NCBI RefSeq assembly: GCF_038006205.1
Contig: NZ_JBBOUU010000002.1
Span: forward strand, 62,001-126,000
DNA length: 64,000 nt
Direction: 5' to 3'
Source: Solibacillus sp. FSL R7-0668
Lineage (GTDB): Bacteria > Bacillota > Bacilli > Bacillales_A > Planococcaceae
The position numbers and the translations under genes were made by a program. Below are positions 18,430 through 26,423 of the stretch, one piece after another. A model generated the notes under the pieces. The model did no database searches. It saw only the letters and a program-made list of their open reading frames with translations, and had not been told where the DNA came from. Every line of letters starts with the position of its first letter. The stretch's first letter is position 1.

Positions 18430-18792
18430 ATGCAAACGATATCAAGTACAGTACCAGCAACGCATGAGGAAGCAGTGGTACTTGCCAATGAGATTGAGCG
18501 TTTGGAGGCAGTAGTGAAAGCAGCAAAGGGATTATTAAAGGAATTTGTAGAGCAGAATGGGCCAGTGGAAACGAGCTATGAGCGTTGGGATTTTATTCAT
18601 GCAGAAAGTTGGTCATTTAATAAAGGGGCAACAAAGGATATTGCGAAGCGGTTAGCCAGTGATGGTGTAAACCCGTGGGATTTTTTATCCTTTGCAGCGA
18701 AGGATTTAAAACGGATTGGCTGGGAGGATCAGGAGCTTAGTCAGTACGGACAAGTGAAAACGGTGAAGCGGTTTACGTCTCGTAAGCTGTAG
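18430..18792 (+). CDS. Hypothetical plasmid protein (120 aa)
   Basis: The 120-aa protein begins with a helical region (HEEAVVLANEIERLEAVVKAAKGLLKEFVEQNG), probably a short coiled coil, followed by a domain I do not recognise (TSYERWDFIHAESWSFNKGATKDIAKRLASDG). The layout recalls small phage or plasmid proteins accompanying single-strand annealing or repair genes, but that is only a resemblance. Strong AAAGGAGG upstream of ATG 18430. It lies downstream of the candidate RNA terminator and upstream of radC. Confidence 0.65.
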   Translation: MQTISSTVPATHEEAVVLANEIERLEAVVKAAKGLLKEFVEQNGPVETSYERWDFIHAESWSFNKGATKDIAKRLASDGVNPWDFLSFAAKDLKRIGWEDQELSQYGQVKTVKRFTSRKL

Positions 18793-18795
18793 CGT

Positions 18796-18831
18796 AAAAG
18801 TTACTAAGGTATTTGGTAGCTTTTTTATTAT
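18796..18831 (+). terminator. Terminator between the 120-aa gene and radC
   Basis: AAAAGTTACTAA pairs with TTGGTAGCTTTTTT with one G-T pair, followed by a T run. Confidence 0.65.
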
Positions 18832-18851
18832 GCCTAAAAGGAGGAAGGAAT

Positions 18852-19490
18852 ATGAATCGTATTAAATTAAAGGAAGTAGCAGAGCTTTATGGATCAGCAG
18901 AGCAGCTATCATTAGAGGATACGCTTTATTTATTATTAGGGCAATCTGTGAAAGCAGAGGCGTTACAAGCGTTAACCCAGCTTGGAGCAACGGATTTGAT
19001 GGAGCTGTCCTTTGAAGAAATGTTAGCGTTAGGATTAACGAAAGCACAGGCATATAAATTAAAGGGAGCGATTAGTTTAACGCGTAAATTCCAAAAGGGA
19101 GCGTTTATACCGAATATGGTAATTCGTTCGCCTGAGGATGCAGCAAATGTAGCGATTCAGTATTTACAAGGTATGAAGCAGGAGCACTTTGTGGCAATGT
19201 TTTTAGATACGAAAAATCAAGTGAAGCATTTTGAAACGATTTTTATTGGTTCACTTAATGCGAGTATCGTACATCCACGTGAGTTGTACGCACGTGCTGT
19301 AAAGATGAGCTGTGCGGGGATTTTGGTGTTTCATAATCATCCCAGCCAGTCGCTCAGTCCGTCACCTGAAGATATTGATGTGACGCATCGACTTGCAGCT
19401 GCAGGGGAGATTTTAGGGATACAGTTAATTGATCATTTAATTGTGAATGATACAGGATTTTATAGTTTGAAGGAGCATGGGTTGTTTTAA
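18852..19490 (+). CDS. radC: RadC-like JAB/MPN-domain protein
   Basis: The 212-aa protein has the N-terminal HhH-like region (SLEDTLYLLLGQ...ELGLTKAQAYKLKGA) and a C-terminal JAB domain with VFHNHPSQSLSPSPEDIDVT, the metalloprotease-type H-x-H-P-S-x8-D motif. RadC is common on plasmids, phages and islands; its biochemical role is not settled despite the old DNA-repair name. GGAGGAAGGAAT precedes ATG 18852; an upstream in-frame start at 18813 falls in the preceding terminator and is rejected. The HPSG glycine is replaced by Gln, a minor deviation. Confidence 0.9.
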   Translation: MNRIKLKEVAELYGSAEQLSLEDTLYLLLGQSVKAEALQALTQLGATDLMELSFEEMLALGLTKAQAYKLKGAISLTRKFQKGAFIPNMVIRSPEDAANVAIQYLQGMKQEHFVAMFLDTKNQVKHFETIFIGSLNASIVHPRELYARAVKMSCAGILVFHNHPSQSLSPSPEDIDVTHRLAAAGEILGIQLIDHLIVNDTGFYSLKEHGLF

Positions 19491-19507
19491 ATGATACGGA
19501 TAATGAA

Positions 19508-19536
19508 AAAGAGCCACCTAATTGTTTTAGGTGGCC
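19508..19536. terminator. Bidirectional terminator between radC and the parA operon
   Basis: GCCACCTAA and TTTAGGTGGC make a tight hairpin with a 4-nt loop between convergent genes. Confidence 0.75.
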
Positions 19537-19545
19537 ACATACATA

Positions 19546-19881
19546 TTACTTGTTTAAGAAGCTTTTAAGTTTTGTAGTAAGGTCTTCTGGATCCATCTGA
19601 CGCAGTTGCTCTACAGCAAAGTCTACAAGTTCAAGCATTTTTACGTCATGCTGAGCACTCGTTGTTTTGAAGTAGAAGTGAGCATCTGCTGAACCTAAAA
19701 TGTTACGGCGTTCTACTTTTTCTTTTTTAACAGGAGCTGCTACTTCAGGTGTCTCTGTTTGCCCCATTGCAGCAAGTCCACGTGGTTGCGGGCTAGCGAA
19801 TGCTGTTTGATGTGGGTTTTCGTTTGTTGAGCCGATTTGCTCATTTAGTGCATCAGTTTGAATAATATTTTTTCGTGCCAT
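19546..19881 (-). CDS. Small partner protein encoded after parA
   Basis: This 111-aa protein has a disordered N-terminal half rich in Gln, Pro and Lys (about residues 1-55) and a short helical C-terminus (VKMLELVDFAVEQLRQMD). It starts 11 nt after the parA stop with an AGGAGG site, so the two form one operon. By position it should be the centromere-binding or adaptor partner (ParB role), but it has no ParB or RHH motif that I can see. This assignment rests on gene order only. Confidence 0.6.
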   Translation of the reverse strand: MARKNIIQTDALNEQIGSTNENPHQTAFASPQPRGLAAMGQTETPEVAAPVKKEKVERRNILGSADAHFYFKTTSAQHDVKMLELVDFAVEQLRQMDPEDLTTKLKSFLNK

Positions 19882-19892
19882 ACTGTTTCCTC

Positions 19893-20999
19893 CTAGTTGA
19901 CCAGTTCCGCTTCAAGTGTTTTTAGGTCTTGGTCTGTTTGAATCCATGCCTCAATTTTTGAAACAAGGGATTTACGCTTTTGTGGTGTCGTGTCCTTCAG
20001 TAAATCACGTAAGGCTGCTGCAAGTTGTCCGGCATTAAAGCCACGGTCCTCTAATACCTCGTCACGGTAAAATACAGCCTCGTCAAAGGCATTTGCTAGT
20101 CGAGTATAGTCTTTACCATTCAATTCGTCTTTCGCAAGCTCTAGCAGCTGCTCTACGCGTAATTTCGTCGTATCTTCTGGTAGCTTGCCCGTGCGAATTA
20201 AAATCTCCTGTGCCAGTGAATCATACATAAAGAATATATTACGGTCATGGTGGTCAAACTTTTTCGGGTTTGGTGGCACCAGGTCGTAGCGTTTGACACG
20301 CTCACGCTCATAGACGCGAGAATAAAGAATATTGTCGCCGTATGTTTTTAATGCGGCTGAAATCACGGTAAAGTCGATATTACTCTTCTTATTTTCTAGA
20401 TACATTAAAATGCCAAGTAGTTTTGCGCCCTCGTAGCCGTAGCCAGAAGCTTTGGCACTTGTCGCTGTTTTAGCAGATTCCTCTAAAAAGCCTGCCATTT
20501 GACGGTATGATTTTGCCTGCGTCATCATAACCCCGATATAGTAGTCACTTGCCACAATCGCATTGATGTTTTGAATATTTGATGTCGGTGGAACGTCGTA
20601 CAAAATAAAGTCGTAGTTTGCTTCAACCTGCTGAATGACAAGGTCAAGGTACAGACCGGCTTCAAATTTCCCGAATGCTCCTTTTTCAAATAATAAAAGG
20701 TCCAGCCCGGCAAGCTCACGACCACTCGGCATGATATGTAAGTTTGGATCTAGTTGGATGACTGTATCAGCTGAGAGCTTCGGGTCTTTAATCGCTGTGA
20801 AAATCGATGGGTGATCACTCAGGTCTGTCTTATTTTTAAATGTACGCATTAAAAAGTCTGTTGCATCTGCCTGTGCATCGAAATCCACGACTAAGACACG
20901 CTGGTTAAAATGCTTCGCTAGTGAAATGGCCAGTAAGCAGGTTGTCGTTGTTTTCCCAACGCCTCCTTTACTGTTACCTAACGTAATTTTGATTGCCAC
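19893..20999 (-). CDS. parA: ParA-family partition ATPase
   Basis: The ~368-aa ATPase starts with AIKITLGNSKGGVGKTTTT, the deviant Walker A of ParA/MinD proteins. VLVVDFDAQADATDF (Walker A') and DFILYDVPPTSNIQNI (Walker B) follow. It lacks an N-terminal HTH, so it does not act as its own repressor in the P1-ParA way. The long C-terminal extension (~100 residues, helical) is unusual for small ParAs. A GTG at 20999, 10 nt after GAGGAG, is preferred over a TTG at 21017 that overlaps that ribosome site. It drives plasmid segregation with the small gene after it. Confidence 0.88.
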   Translation of the reverse strand: MAIKITLGNSKGGVGKTTTTCLLAISLAKHFNQRVLVVDFDAQADATDFLMRTFKNKTDLSDHPSIFTAIKDPKLSADTVIQLDPNLHIMPSGRELAGLDLLLFEKGAFGKFEAGLYLDLVIQQVEANYDFILYDVPPTSNIQNINAIVASDYYIGVMMTQAKSYRQMAGFLEESAKTATSAKASGYGYEGAKLLGILMYLENKKSNIDFTVISAALKTYGDNILYSRVYERERVKRYDLVPPNPKKFDHHDRNIFFMYDSLAQEILIRTGKLPEDTTKLRVEQLLELAKDELNGKDYTRLANAFDEAVFYRDEVLEDRGFNAGQLAAALRDLLKDTTPQKRKSLVSKIEAWIQTDQDLKTLEAELVN

Positions 21000-21017
21000 T
21001 CGTTTCACGCTCCTCAA

Positions 21018-21188
21018 AATGGAAGTAGTATATTTATTATAACAAATCCCCTATATAAATACATTAGTTTATTAAGTAATTACTGCGTAAATTCATTAAT
21101 ATATTTATTGATTAATATATTAATTATTTAATTAACGATTATTGACATCAGTTTTGTGGTAAAGAAGTAGAAAAAGGGGGCGGTTTTG
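21018..21188. promoter_or_regulatory. AT-rich divergent promoter region, possible centromere
   Basis: The 170 bp between parA and the 21189 gene are very AT-rich, with repeated TTAATATATT/ATTAAT blocks (about 21085-21140). A TTGACA (21142-21147) points rightwards with a poor -10. Such a block beside parA could hold the partition site, but the repeats are simple and the call is weak. Confidence 0.35.
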
Positions 21189-21449
21189 ATGCATTTTTCA
21201 ATTGGTGAATGGGTGAGTTTTCAGCATACGTTAGGCTTTATTTTAGTGAAAAACGTCAAGGAGCGTAAATGCTTAGTACAGTTTGGGCTATCTAGTGAGG
21301 TCGATATGAAATGGATTCCGGTTGAGTTACTGTCGTCTCGTGAAGAGGTTCGGTTATTAGAAGAGGATATTGGTGAGCTGCAAAATTTGGCGATTGAGCT
21401 AGAGGATGCAGAGTGGTATAAGGAGCTTGAAGGAAGGGTTATGAAATGA
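21189..21449 (+). CDS. Hypothetical protein (86 aa) paired with an XRE regulator
   Basis: This acidic protein starts at ATG 21189, 7 nt after GGGGGCGG. Its first half (FSIGEWVSFQHTLGFILVKNVKERKCLVQFG) looks like a small beta-rich domain and the second half is a helix rich in Glu. The stop overlaps the start of the XRE gene (ATGA), so the two are one unit. A regulator/partner pair is likely, possibly toxin-antitoxin-like, but no toxin fold is recognised. Confidence 0.65.
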   Translation: MHFSIGEWVSFQHTLGFILVKNVKERKCLVQFGLSSEVDMKWIPVELLSSREEVRLLEEDIGELQNLAIELEDAEWYKELEGRVMK

Positions 21450-21715
21450 TTACGATACAGGAGGCTGTTCGCCAACGATTAGAACAATTAATGAATGAAC
21501 AGGGGCTTACGATTTCGGAATTAGCACGTCGCTCGGCATTAAGGCAATCAACAGTGCAGGATATTGCAAAAGGGAAGAGTCGAAATCCTTCCATGCAGGC
21601 GGTGTACCAAATTGCTTCAGGATTGGGGCTAACACTAAGTGAGTTTACGGATGACGATTGTTTTGGACGCATTGAAAAAATTCCAATGAAACGAAACCGA
21701 ACAAAAGAGAAGTAG
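21446..21715 (+). CDS. XRE-family HTH transcriptional regulator
   Basis: The 89-aa protein is mainly a Cro/CI-type HTH: QRLEQLMNEQGLTISELARRSALRQSTVQDIAKGKSRNPSMQAVYQIASGLGLTLSEFTDDD. It overlaps the preceding gene by 4 nt and is followed at once by a terminator. It probably represses its own promoter upstream of 21189 and perhaps parA, given the shared intergenic region. A basic tail (MKRNRTKEK) ends the protein. Confidence 0.85.
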   Translation: MITIQEAVRQRLEQLMNEQGLTISELARRSALRQSTVQDIAKGKSRNPSMQAVYQIASGLGLTLSEFTDDDCFGRIEKIPMKRNRTKEK

Positions 21716-21737
21716 CGAGCTGCCACTTCTCTTTTAT
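21706..21737 (+). terminator. Terminator after the XRE gene
   Basis: AAGAGAAGT and ACTTCTCTT form the stem with ~10 nt loop and T-rich tail. It overlaps the last codons of the displaced yolD-like 3' end on the other strand. Confidence 0.75.
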
Positions 21738-21835
21738 GCGTCGTACAGGTGTAATTTTAAAATGTGTGGGATATAAATGACTTTATTGCCTTATGGGGGG
21801 TACTGCCAACAAATCGCGGAAAACATACGCTAAGC

Positions 21836-22123
21836 AAAATTTTACACAATGAAATGCGATATTTCCTATGTTAAGAGGTTTTCCATAAATGTACACTTTT
21901 ACGGATAGTGAGGTGGATTTGATTTATTACCCATTTATAGCGTTCGTAGGCGTCTATTTAGCAGTTTGCTAACGTTCATTTATAAAGATGTTTGGTATAA
22001 TTAAAGTTGATTAGTGGCAATGCAACAAACGGGCCATATTGTTGTATAAGTGATGAAATACTGAATTTAAAACTTAGTTTATATGTGGTAAAATGTTTTA
22101 ATCAAGTTTAGGAGGAATTAATT
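21836..22123 (+). promoter_or_regulatory. tet(L) upstream region
   Basis: This stretch has no gene. A candidate promoter is TTTAAA (22066-22071), 17 bp, TAAAAT (22089-22094), 30 nt before the leader peptide. GGAGGAATTAATT at 22111 is the leader ribosome site. The left ~200 bp show no feature I can name. Confidence 0.5.
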
Positions 22124-22186
22124 ATGAAGTGTAATGAATGTAACAGGGTTCAATTAAAAGAGGGAAGCGTATCATTAACCCTATAA
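22124..22186 (+). CDS. tet(L) leader peptide
   Basis: A 20-codon open frame ([20 protein letters not shown]) with its own GGAGG lies 33 nt before tet(L). It is the known leader of plasmid tet(L)/tet(K) genes; ribosome movement through it under tetracycline re-initiates translation of the efflux gene. The sequence and spacing match that arrangement. Confidence 0.9.
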
Positions 22187-22219
22187 ACTACGTCTGCCCT
22201 CATTATTGGAGGGTGAAAT

Positions 22220-23596
22220 GTGAATACATCCTATTCACAATCGAATTTACGACACAACCAAATTTTAATTTGGCTTTGCATTTTATCTTTTTTTAGCGTA
22301 TTAAATGAAATGGTTTTGAACGTCTCATTACCTGATATTGCAAATGATTTTAATAAACCACCTGCGAGTACAAACTGGGTGAACACAGCCTTTATGTTAA
22401 CCTTTTCCATTGGAACAGCTGTATATGGAAAGCTATCTGATCAATTAGGCATCAAAAGGTTACTCCTATTTGGAATTATAATAAATTGTTTCGGGTCGGT
22501 AATTGGGTTTGTTGGCCATTCTTTCTTTTCCTTACTTATTATGGCTCGTTTTATTCAAGGGGCTGGTGCAGCTGCATTTCCAGCACTCGTAATGGTTGTA
22601 GTTGCGCGCTATATTCCAAAGGAAAATAGGGGTAAAGCATTTGGTCTTATTGGATCGATAGTAGCCATGGGAGAAGGAGTCGGTCCAGCGATTGGTGGAA
22701 TGATAGCCCATTATATTCATTGGTCCTATCTTCTACTCATTCCTATGATAACAATTATCACTGTTCCGTTTCTTATGAAATTATTAAAGAAAGAAGTAAG
22801 GATAAAAGGTCATTTTGATATCAAAGGAATTATACTAATGTCTGTAGGCATTGTATTTTTTATGTTGTTTACAACATCATATAGCATTTCTTTTCTTATC
22901 GTTAGCGTGCTGTCATTCCTGATATTTGTAAAACATATCAGGAAAGTAACAGATCCTTTTGTTGATCCCGGATTAGGGAAAAATATACCTTTTATGATTG
23001 GAGTTCTTTGTGGGGGAATTATATTTGGAACAGTAGCAGGGTTTGTCTCTATGGTTCCTTATATGATGAAAGATGTTCACCAGCTAAGTACTGCCGAAAT
23101 CGGAAGTGTAATTATTTTCCCTGGAACAATGAGTGTCATTATTTTCGGCTACATTGGTGGGATACTTGTTGATAGAAGAGGTCCTTTATACGTGTTAAAC
23201 ATCGGAGTTACATTTCTTTCTGTTAGCTTTTTAACTGCTTCCTTTCTTTTAGAAACAACATCATGGTTCATGACAATTATAATCGTATTTGTTTTAGGTG
23301 GGCTTTCGTTCACCAAAACAGTTATATCAACAATTGTTTCAAGTAGCTTGAAACAGCAGGAAGCTGGTGCTGGAATGAGTTTGCTTAACTTTACCAGCTT
23401 TTTATCAGAGGGAACAGGTATTGCAATTGTAGGTGGTTTATTATCCATACCCTTACTTGATCAAAGGTTGTTACCTATGGAAGTTGATCAGTCAACTTAT
23501 CTGTATAGTAATTTGTTATTACTTTTTTCAGGAATCATTGTCATTAGTTGGCTGGTTACCTTGAATGTATATAAACATTCTCAAAGGGATTTCTAA
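22220..23596 (+). CDS. tet(L): Tetracycline efflux antiporter Tet(L)
   Basis: This 458-aa, 14-helix major facilitator exports tetracycline-metal complexes in exchange for protons at the cytoplasmic membrane. Visible marks are the motif A-like loop [14 protein letters not shown], motif [11 protein letters not shown] in helix 5, and full length. I recognise the sequence as the plasmid-type Tet(L) from its start ([17 protein letters not shown] start) and end (VYKHSQRDF). Translation is controlled by the upstream leader peptide. Two terminators follow within the transposon. Confidence 0.97.
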
Positions 23597-23601
23597 ATCG
23601 T

Positions 23602-23648
23602 TAAGGGATCAACTTTGGGAGAGAGTTCAAAATTGATCCTTTTTTTAT
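23602..23648 (+). terminator. tet(L) terminator
   Basis: AAGGGATCAACTTT pairs with AAAATTGATCCTTTTTTT after a ~12-nt loop; it lies 5 nt after the stop. Confidence 0.8.
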
Positions 23649-23730
23649 AACAGGAATTCAAATCTTTTTGTTCCATTAAAGGGCGCGTTTGTTGAAGATC
23701 AGCAGGAAAAGAAAATTCCTAAACAGGTCA

Positions 23731-23767
23731 AAACAGGTACTTCAAAATTTGAAGTACCTGTTTTTTA
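23731..23767 (+). terminator. Second terminator at the right end of the tet(L) cassette
   Basis: AACAGGTACTTCAAA and TTTGAAGTACCTGTT form a perfect stem followed by T6, 13 bp before the transposon end. It shields the flanking minus-strand gene. Confidence 0.8.
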
Positions 23768-24259
23768 TGGGTTATAAATCCTTAGCGTATGTTTTCCGCG
23801 TTTTGTTGGTACGACCCCTATGGTGACAAAATAACAAGCTTAGGTGATTGTACCGGCAATGCTTGAACGGTACATTCAACACTGAACGCTTCACCATTTT
23901 GCCAGTAGGTCACGTGTACTAAGCTATTTGTTTGTACAGCCGTTTGTATTTGGTGAGCCAGCTCTTCAAAGTCGTATTCATCATGCTGCGGCTCAGGTAA
24001 GTAGTTATCTTCAGCGTGCCATTCACGTAACAGCTTCACGTGTTCTGGTAGCATCATCGCCGTCCATTTAATCGTCCCTCTATCTCGATTCCGACACTCC
24101 ATACGCTCACCCCCAAAAAAGAACATTTGTTCCTATTTTGTCAGACTAATGCAAAAAGTAAAGAATCGAGTAATCCTATGCTACACTAGGGAAGTACTTT
24201 GTCGCTTTTTGTGAGAGCAGCATGGCGTAATTGTCATGCTGCTTATTTTTATTGTCTAA

Positions 24260-24407
24260 GGTATCGCCAACATTTCGGAAATTTTGTACGCTAAGGGCTA
24301 TTAAAATATGCAGGATTTTATGCAAGATTGTGGGAAGTGCGATCATCACCAAAACACCCCTAAACGATTGCTGTTAGTGGCTTTGTAAAAACGTGCATAA
24401 AATCCTG
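24260..24407. repeat. Orphan Tn3-type end and adjoining inverted repeat
   Basis: GGTATCGCCAACATTTCGG continuing to GTACGCTAAG (24260-24295) matches the Tn3-family terminal pattern. It is similar to, but not the same as, the tet(L) cassette ends. No partner end is seen. Just inside, CAGGATTTTATGCA (24311-24324) recurs inverted at 24394-24407, 14 of 14 bases, with a 69-nt gap. This may be a relic of a Tn3 element with a resolution-type site. Confidence 0.55.
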
Positions 24408-24427
24408 TATAAATAATGTTCCATTAA

Positions 24428-24471
24428 AAAAGGTGAAAACGTTGATGTAACAGCGTTTTCACCTTTTTGGT
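24428..24471. terminator. Bidirectional terminator
   Basis: AAAAAGGTGAAAACG and CGTTTTCACCTTTTT form a perfect 15-bp stem with 12-nt loop, T tail on both strands, just left of the first 24-bp palindrome. Confidence 0.8.
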
Positions 24472-24476
24472 ATGCC

Positions 24477-24500
24477 CCCAAACTTCCATTTGGGAACGTT
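24477..24500. repeat. 24-bp palindromic repeat R1
   Basis: CCCAAA-CTTCCA-TTTGGG-AACGTT. It lies 37 nt after the stop of the anti-sigma-like gene on the minus strand. First of six copies at gene boundaries. Confidence 0.8.
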
Positions 24501-24537
24501 TTTTGAATTACATATGCAACTTTGGATTAGATGCATC

Positions 24538-25158
24538 CTATACCGCATTAATCGTGAAATGCCCAGGTGAAGCTTTTATTTCCAAATAATATTTTTCCCC
24601 TCTCTTCAAATCTTCTAATTCAACACTTTTTCCAGGGGGGATTAGAATTTCATCAATAATTACATTACCCTTTGCGTCTTTTACTCTTAGTAATACTTCA
24701 CTTTCATTATTCGCATGATTAACGATCTCTTTTTTCCAAAAAAGACTATCATATATCACATACTCTTGATAATTAATCAAATCATCCGAGAAGCTAACAC
24801 TTTGCCATTCTTCATTGTCATCCGTTATAACTGCATTTCCCATAGCCATTGGAAAAAAGAATTGATTAACAACCCCTACATCTTGCACTACTAGAGTACT
24901 TATTGTAGTAATCATAAAAGTCATCAAAATAGCTATAATAACTTGATATCGTCGTTTTTTGTTAATGAGCTTAAATGGTTCTTTCGCAGCCTCCACATTT
25001 GTTTCGACTATTTGCACTGGTGGTTGCTGCATCAGTTGCAGAGTTTCTTTACATTTTTGGCACTGTTCAATATGTTCTTCAATTGCAGCAACGGTTTCTT
25101 TACTACAAATACAATCTATATAGGACGGCATTAAATCCTTTATAATATTACAATTCAT
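24538..25158 (-). CDS. Anti-sigma factor with zf-HC2 domain
   Basis: The 206-aa protein starts with a zf-HC2/anti-sigma zinc site (EEHIEQCQKCKETL, with upstream Cys in DCICSKE). One membrane helix follows at about residues 72-92 (YQVIIAILMTFMITTISTLVV), then a ~110-residue extracellular part. It overlaps the upstream ECF sigma gene by 11 nt, so it is its cognate membrane-bound inhibitor. The external domain of unknown type is the probable sensor. Confidence 0.85.
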   Translation of the reverse strand: MNCNIIKDLMPSYIDCICSKETVAAIEEHIEQCQKCKETLQLMQQPPVQIVETNVEAAKEPFKLINKKRRYQVIIAILMTFMITTISTLVVQDVGVVNQFFFPMAMGNAVITDDNEEWQSVSFSDDLINYQEYVIYDSLFWKKEIVNHANNESEVLLRVKDAKGNVIIDEILIPPGKSVELEDLKRGEKYYLEIKASPGHFTINAV

Positions 25159-25657
25159 CTGAATTCACCCTTTCTGCTAGTTTACATTTTGCACGATAAT
25201 ATGTAACTCTTGCCCAGTTTTCACTTTTCTCATAGATATCTCCTAGTTCCTTAAAACTTAAATCCATCGTTATTCGAAGTAAAAGGATTTCAGCATACGG
25301 TTCTTGTAATTGACGAATTTCTTGATGGATTTCACGTAATGTACTTTCTTTAATCATTGCGATATCAGGCAAATCTTCCTTTGAACGTATATCAACACCT
25401 GTTTTCGTCAAATAATCAATACTCGTATGATTTCGATGCTTTGCCTTCTTTAAATAATCAAAATAGCTGTGCTTAGCAATTTGACATAACCAAACCGAAA
25501 TTTTGCATTTGCCATTGTAACGATGAATAGATTTAACCGCTTGATAAAATGTTTCTTGAGTTAATTCTTCTGCTAAATCCTCACTTGATGTCAAACAAAG
25601 AAGAAAAAGTTTCACTTCATTTGCATAGGATTTATAGATTTCACTTAAATCCTCCAC
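25148..25657 (-). CDS. ECF-family RNA polymerase sigma factor
   Basis: The 169-aa protein has sigma-70 region 2 (EDLAEELTQETFYQAVKSIHRYNGKCKISVWLCQIAKHSYFDYLKK) and region 4 (IRQLQEPYAEILLLRITMDLSFKELGDIYEKSENWARVTYYRAKCKLAE), without regions 1 and 3, as in extracytoplasmic-function sigmas. It directs polymerase to stress promoters when released from the anti-sigma encoded directly after it. ATG at 25657 follows GGGGGGATT on the minus strand. It forms a two-gene unit bounded by palindromes R1 and R2. Confidence 0.92.
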   Translation of the reverse strand: MEDLSEIYKSYANEVKLFLLCLTSSEDLAEELTQETFYQAVKSIHRYNGKCKISVWLCQIAKHSYFDYLKKAKHRNHTSIDYLTKTGVDIRSKEDLPDIAMIKESTLREIHQEIRQLQEPYAEILLLRITMDLSFKELGDIYEKSENWARVTYYRAKCKLAERVNSDEL

Positions 25658-25826
25658 TAAATCCCCCCTTCAATCAACATTCTTAAATAGAGCTCACTTA
25701 TATATAGAATGAAACAAAGATTCGTTACAAAGAATGCTAAATTATTTTAACGACTTTTAAAAATCTAATCATAAGCAGCCCAAAACAAATACCCCATTCA
25801 AAATAATGAATGGGGGGTGTATAGTT

Positions 25827-25850
25827 ACCTAACTTTCATTTGGGAACGTT
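25827..25850. repeat. 24-bp palindromic repeat R2
   Basis: ACCTAA-CTTTCA-TTTGGG-AACGTT. The left arm has decayed, the right half is perfect. It lies 44 nt after the stop of the 141-aa gene. Confidence 0.7.
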
Positions 25851-25894
25851 ATTTGTATGGGATTGTATATCTCAATAAATAATGAAAAATATGA

Positions 25895-26320
25895 TTAGGC
25901 TCTTTCTTTATAATCGTACACATAGCTATCTAACGTTGCGTCTAATTCAGTTAAGAAAGCTAAATGTGGTGACTGTAAGCGAACAATAGGCGAATCATCT
26001 GACTCTAAGTTTATAATAATTTCGAAAAATATTTCTCCACTATATATTTCTTTCAACTGTAAAAGCCTTTCTTTTTTTTGTGATAAATCTTCAAAAAAAG
26101 CGTTTATAATAGATTCACCATCGTTATTCTCGGAAATCTCTGAACGGATTGTAATGCTGCTTTCTAAACGTGCTGATGTATCATATTCTGGGAATTGCAA
26201 ATCACCTTTTACCCACGTTAACCTTTCATATAGCTGAAAATCCTTACGAAACTCTTTTAAATCAACTATTTCATCGCTAACGAAATTTAGTGAACAATAG
26301 ATATTTGTACATGAACTCAA
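25895..26320 (-). CDS. DUF4279-like protein (141 aa)
   Basis: The protein begins with an N-terminal beta-strand/helix pattern (IYCSLNFVSDEIVDLKEFRKDF...YERLTWVKGDLQFP) and a mid-region AFFEDLSQKKERLLQLKE helix, which recall DUF4279, a family often seen among contact-toxin immunity proteins. The assignment is from the general pattern, not a motif. It stands alone between palindromes R2 and R3, with ~240 bp to the upstream ECF sigma gene end. Confidence 0.6.
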   Translation of the reverse strand: MSSCTNIYCSLNFVSDEIVDLKEFRKDFQLYERLTWVKGDLQFPEYDTSARLESSITIRSEISENNDGESIINAFFEDLSQKKERLLQLKEIYSGEIFFEIIINLESDDSPIVRLQSPHLAFLTELDATLDSYVYDYKERA

Positions 26321-26359
26321 ATTCTTAAACCCCTTTGTTATATAAATTCGGTTAAGACT

Positions 26360-26383
26360 CCCAAAGTGTCATTTGGGAACGTT
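26360..26383. repeat. 24-bp palindromic repeat R3
   Basis: CCCAAA-GTGTCA-TTTGGG-AACGTT, 40 nt after the stop of the 139-aa membrane protein gene. Confidence 0.8.
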
Positions 26384-26423
26384 ATTTTGATGTGATGTGT
26401 TTATAGTATGCAATATGTTAATT

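Larger units (their letters stand above)
21797..23818. mobile_element. Tn3-type inverted-repeat cassette carrying tet(L), 2022 bp, no transposase
   Basis: The ends are ~38-bp imperfect inverted repeats beginning GGGG and ending CGCGGAAAACATACGCTAAG (21797-21835 and 23780-23818), the Tn3-family pattern GGGG...TACGCTAAG. They are flanked by the 5-bp direct repeat TATGG (21792-21796, 23819-23823), as Tn3 elements make. Inside are the tet(L) leader, tet(L) and two terminators; no transposase or resolvase. The element is non-autonomous and must be moved by a Tn3 transposase supplied elsewhere. Confidence 0.92.
21734..24102 (-). pseudogene. yolD-like gene split by the tet(L) transposon
   Basis: The 5' part (24102 to 23818) encodes 94 residues from MECRNRDRGTIKWTAMMLPEHVKLLREW, with a GGGGGTGAG ribosome site, and now ends at a TAG made by the transposon end. 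The remaining 18 codons (GNKVIYIPHILKLHLYDA) survive at 21790-21734 on the far side of the transposon. They match the C-terminus of the second yolD-like gene at 27642 (GDKRIYTPQIMKIHLYDV). Joined across the 5-bp duplication, the frame meets one TAA where the paralogue has a CAA Gln codon, so the gene was either already interrupted or the junction has mutated. YolD-like proteins usually accompany Y-family polymerases (UvrX/DinB); none is nearby. Confidence 0.8.

Noticed and set aside
21446-21715. Toxin-antitoxin pair with the 86-aa gene
   Set aside because: The XRE protein could be an antitoxin, but the partner has no toxin-like fold, so only a regulator/partner pair is claimed.
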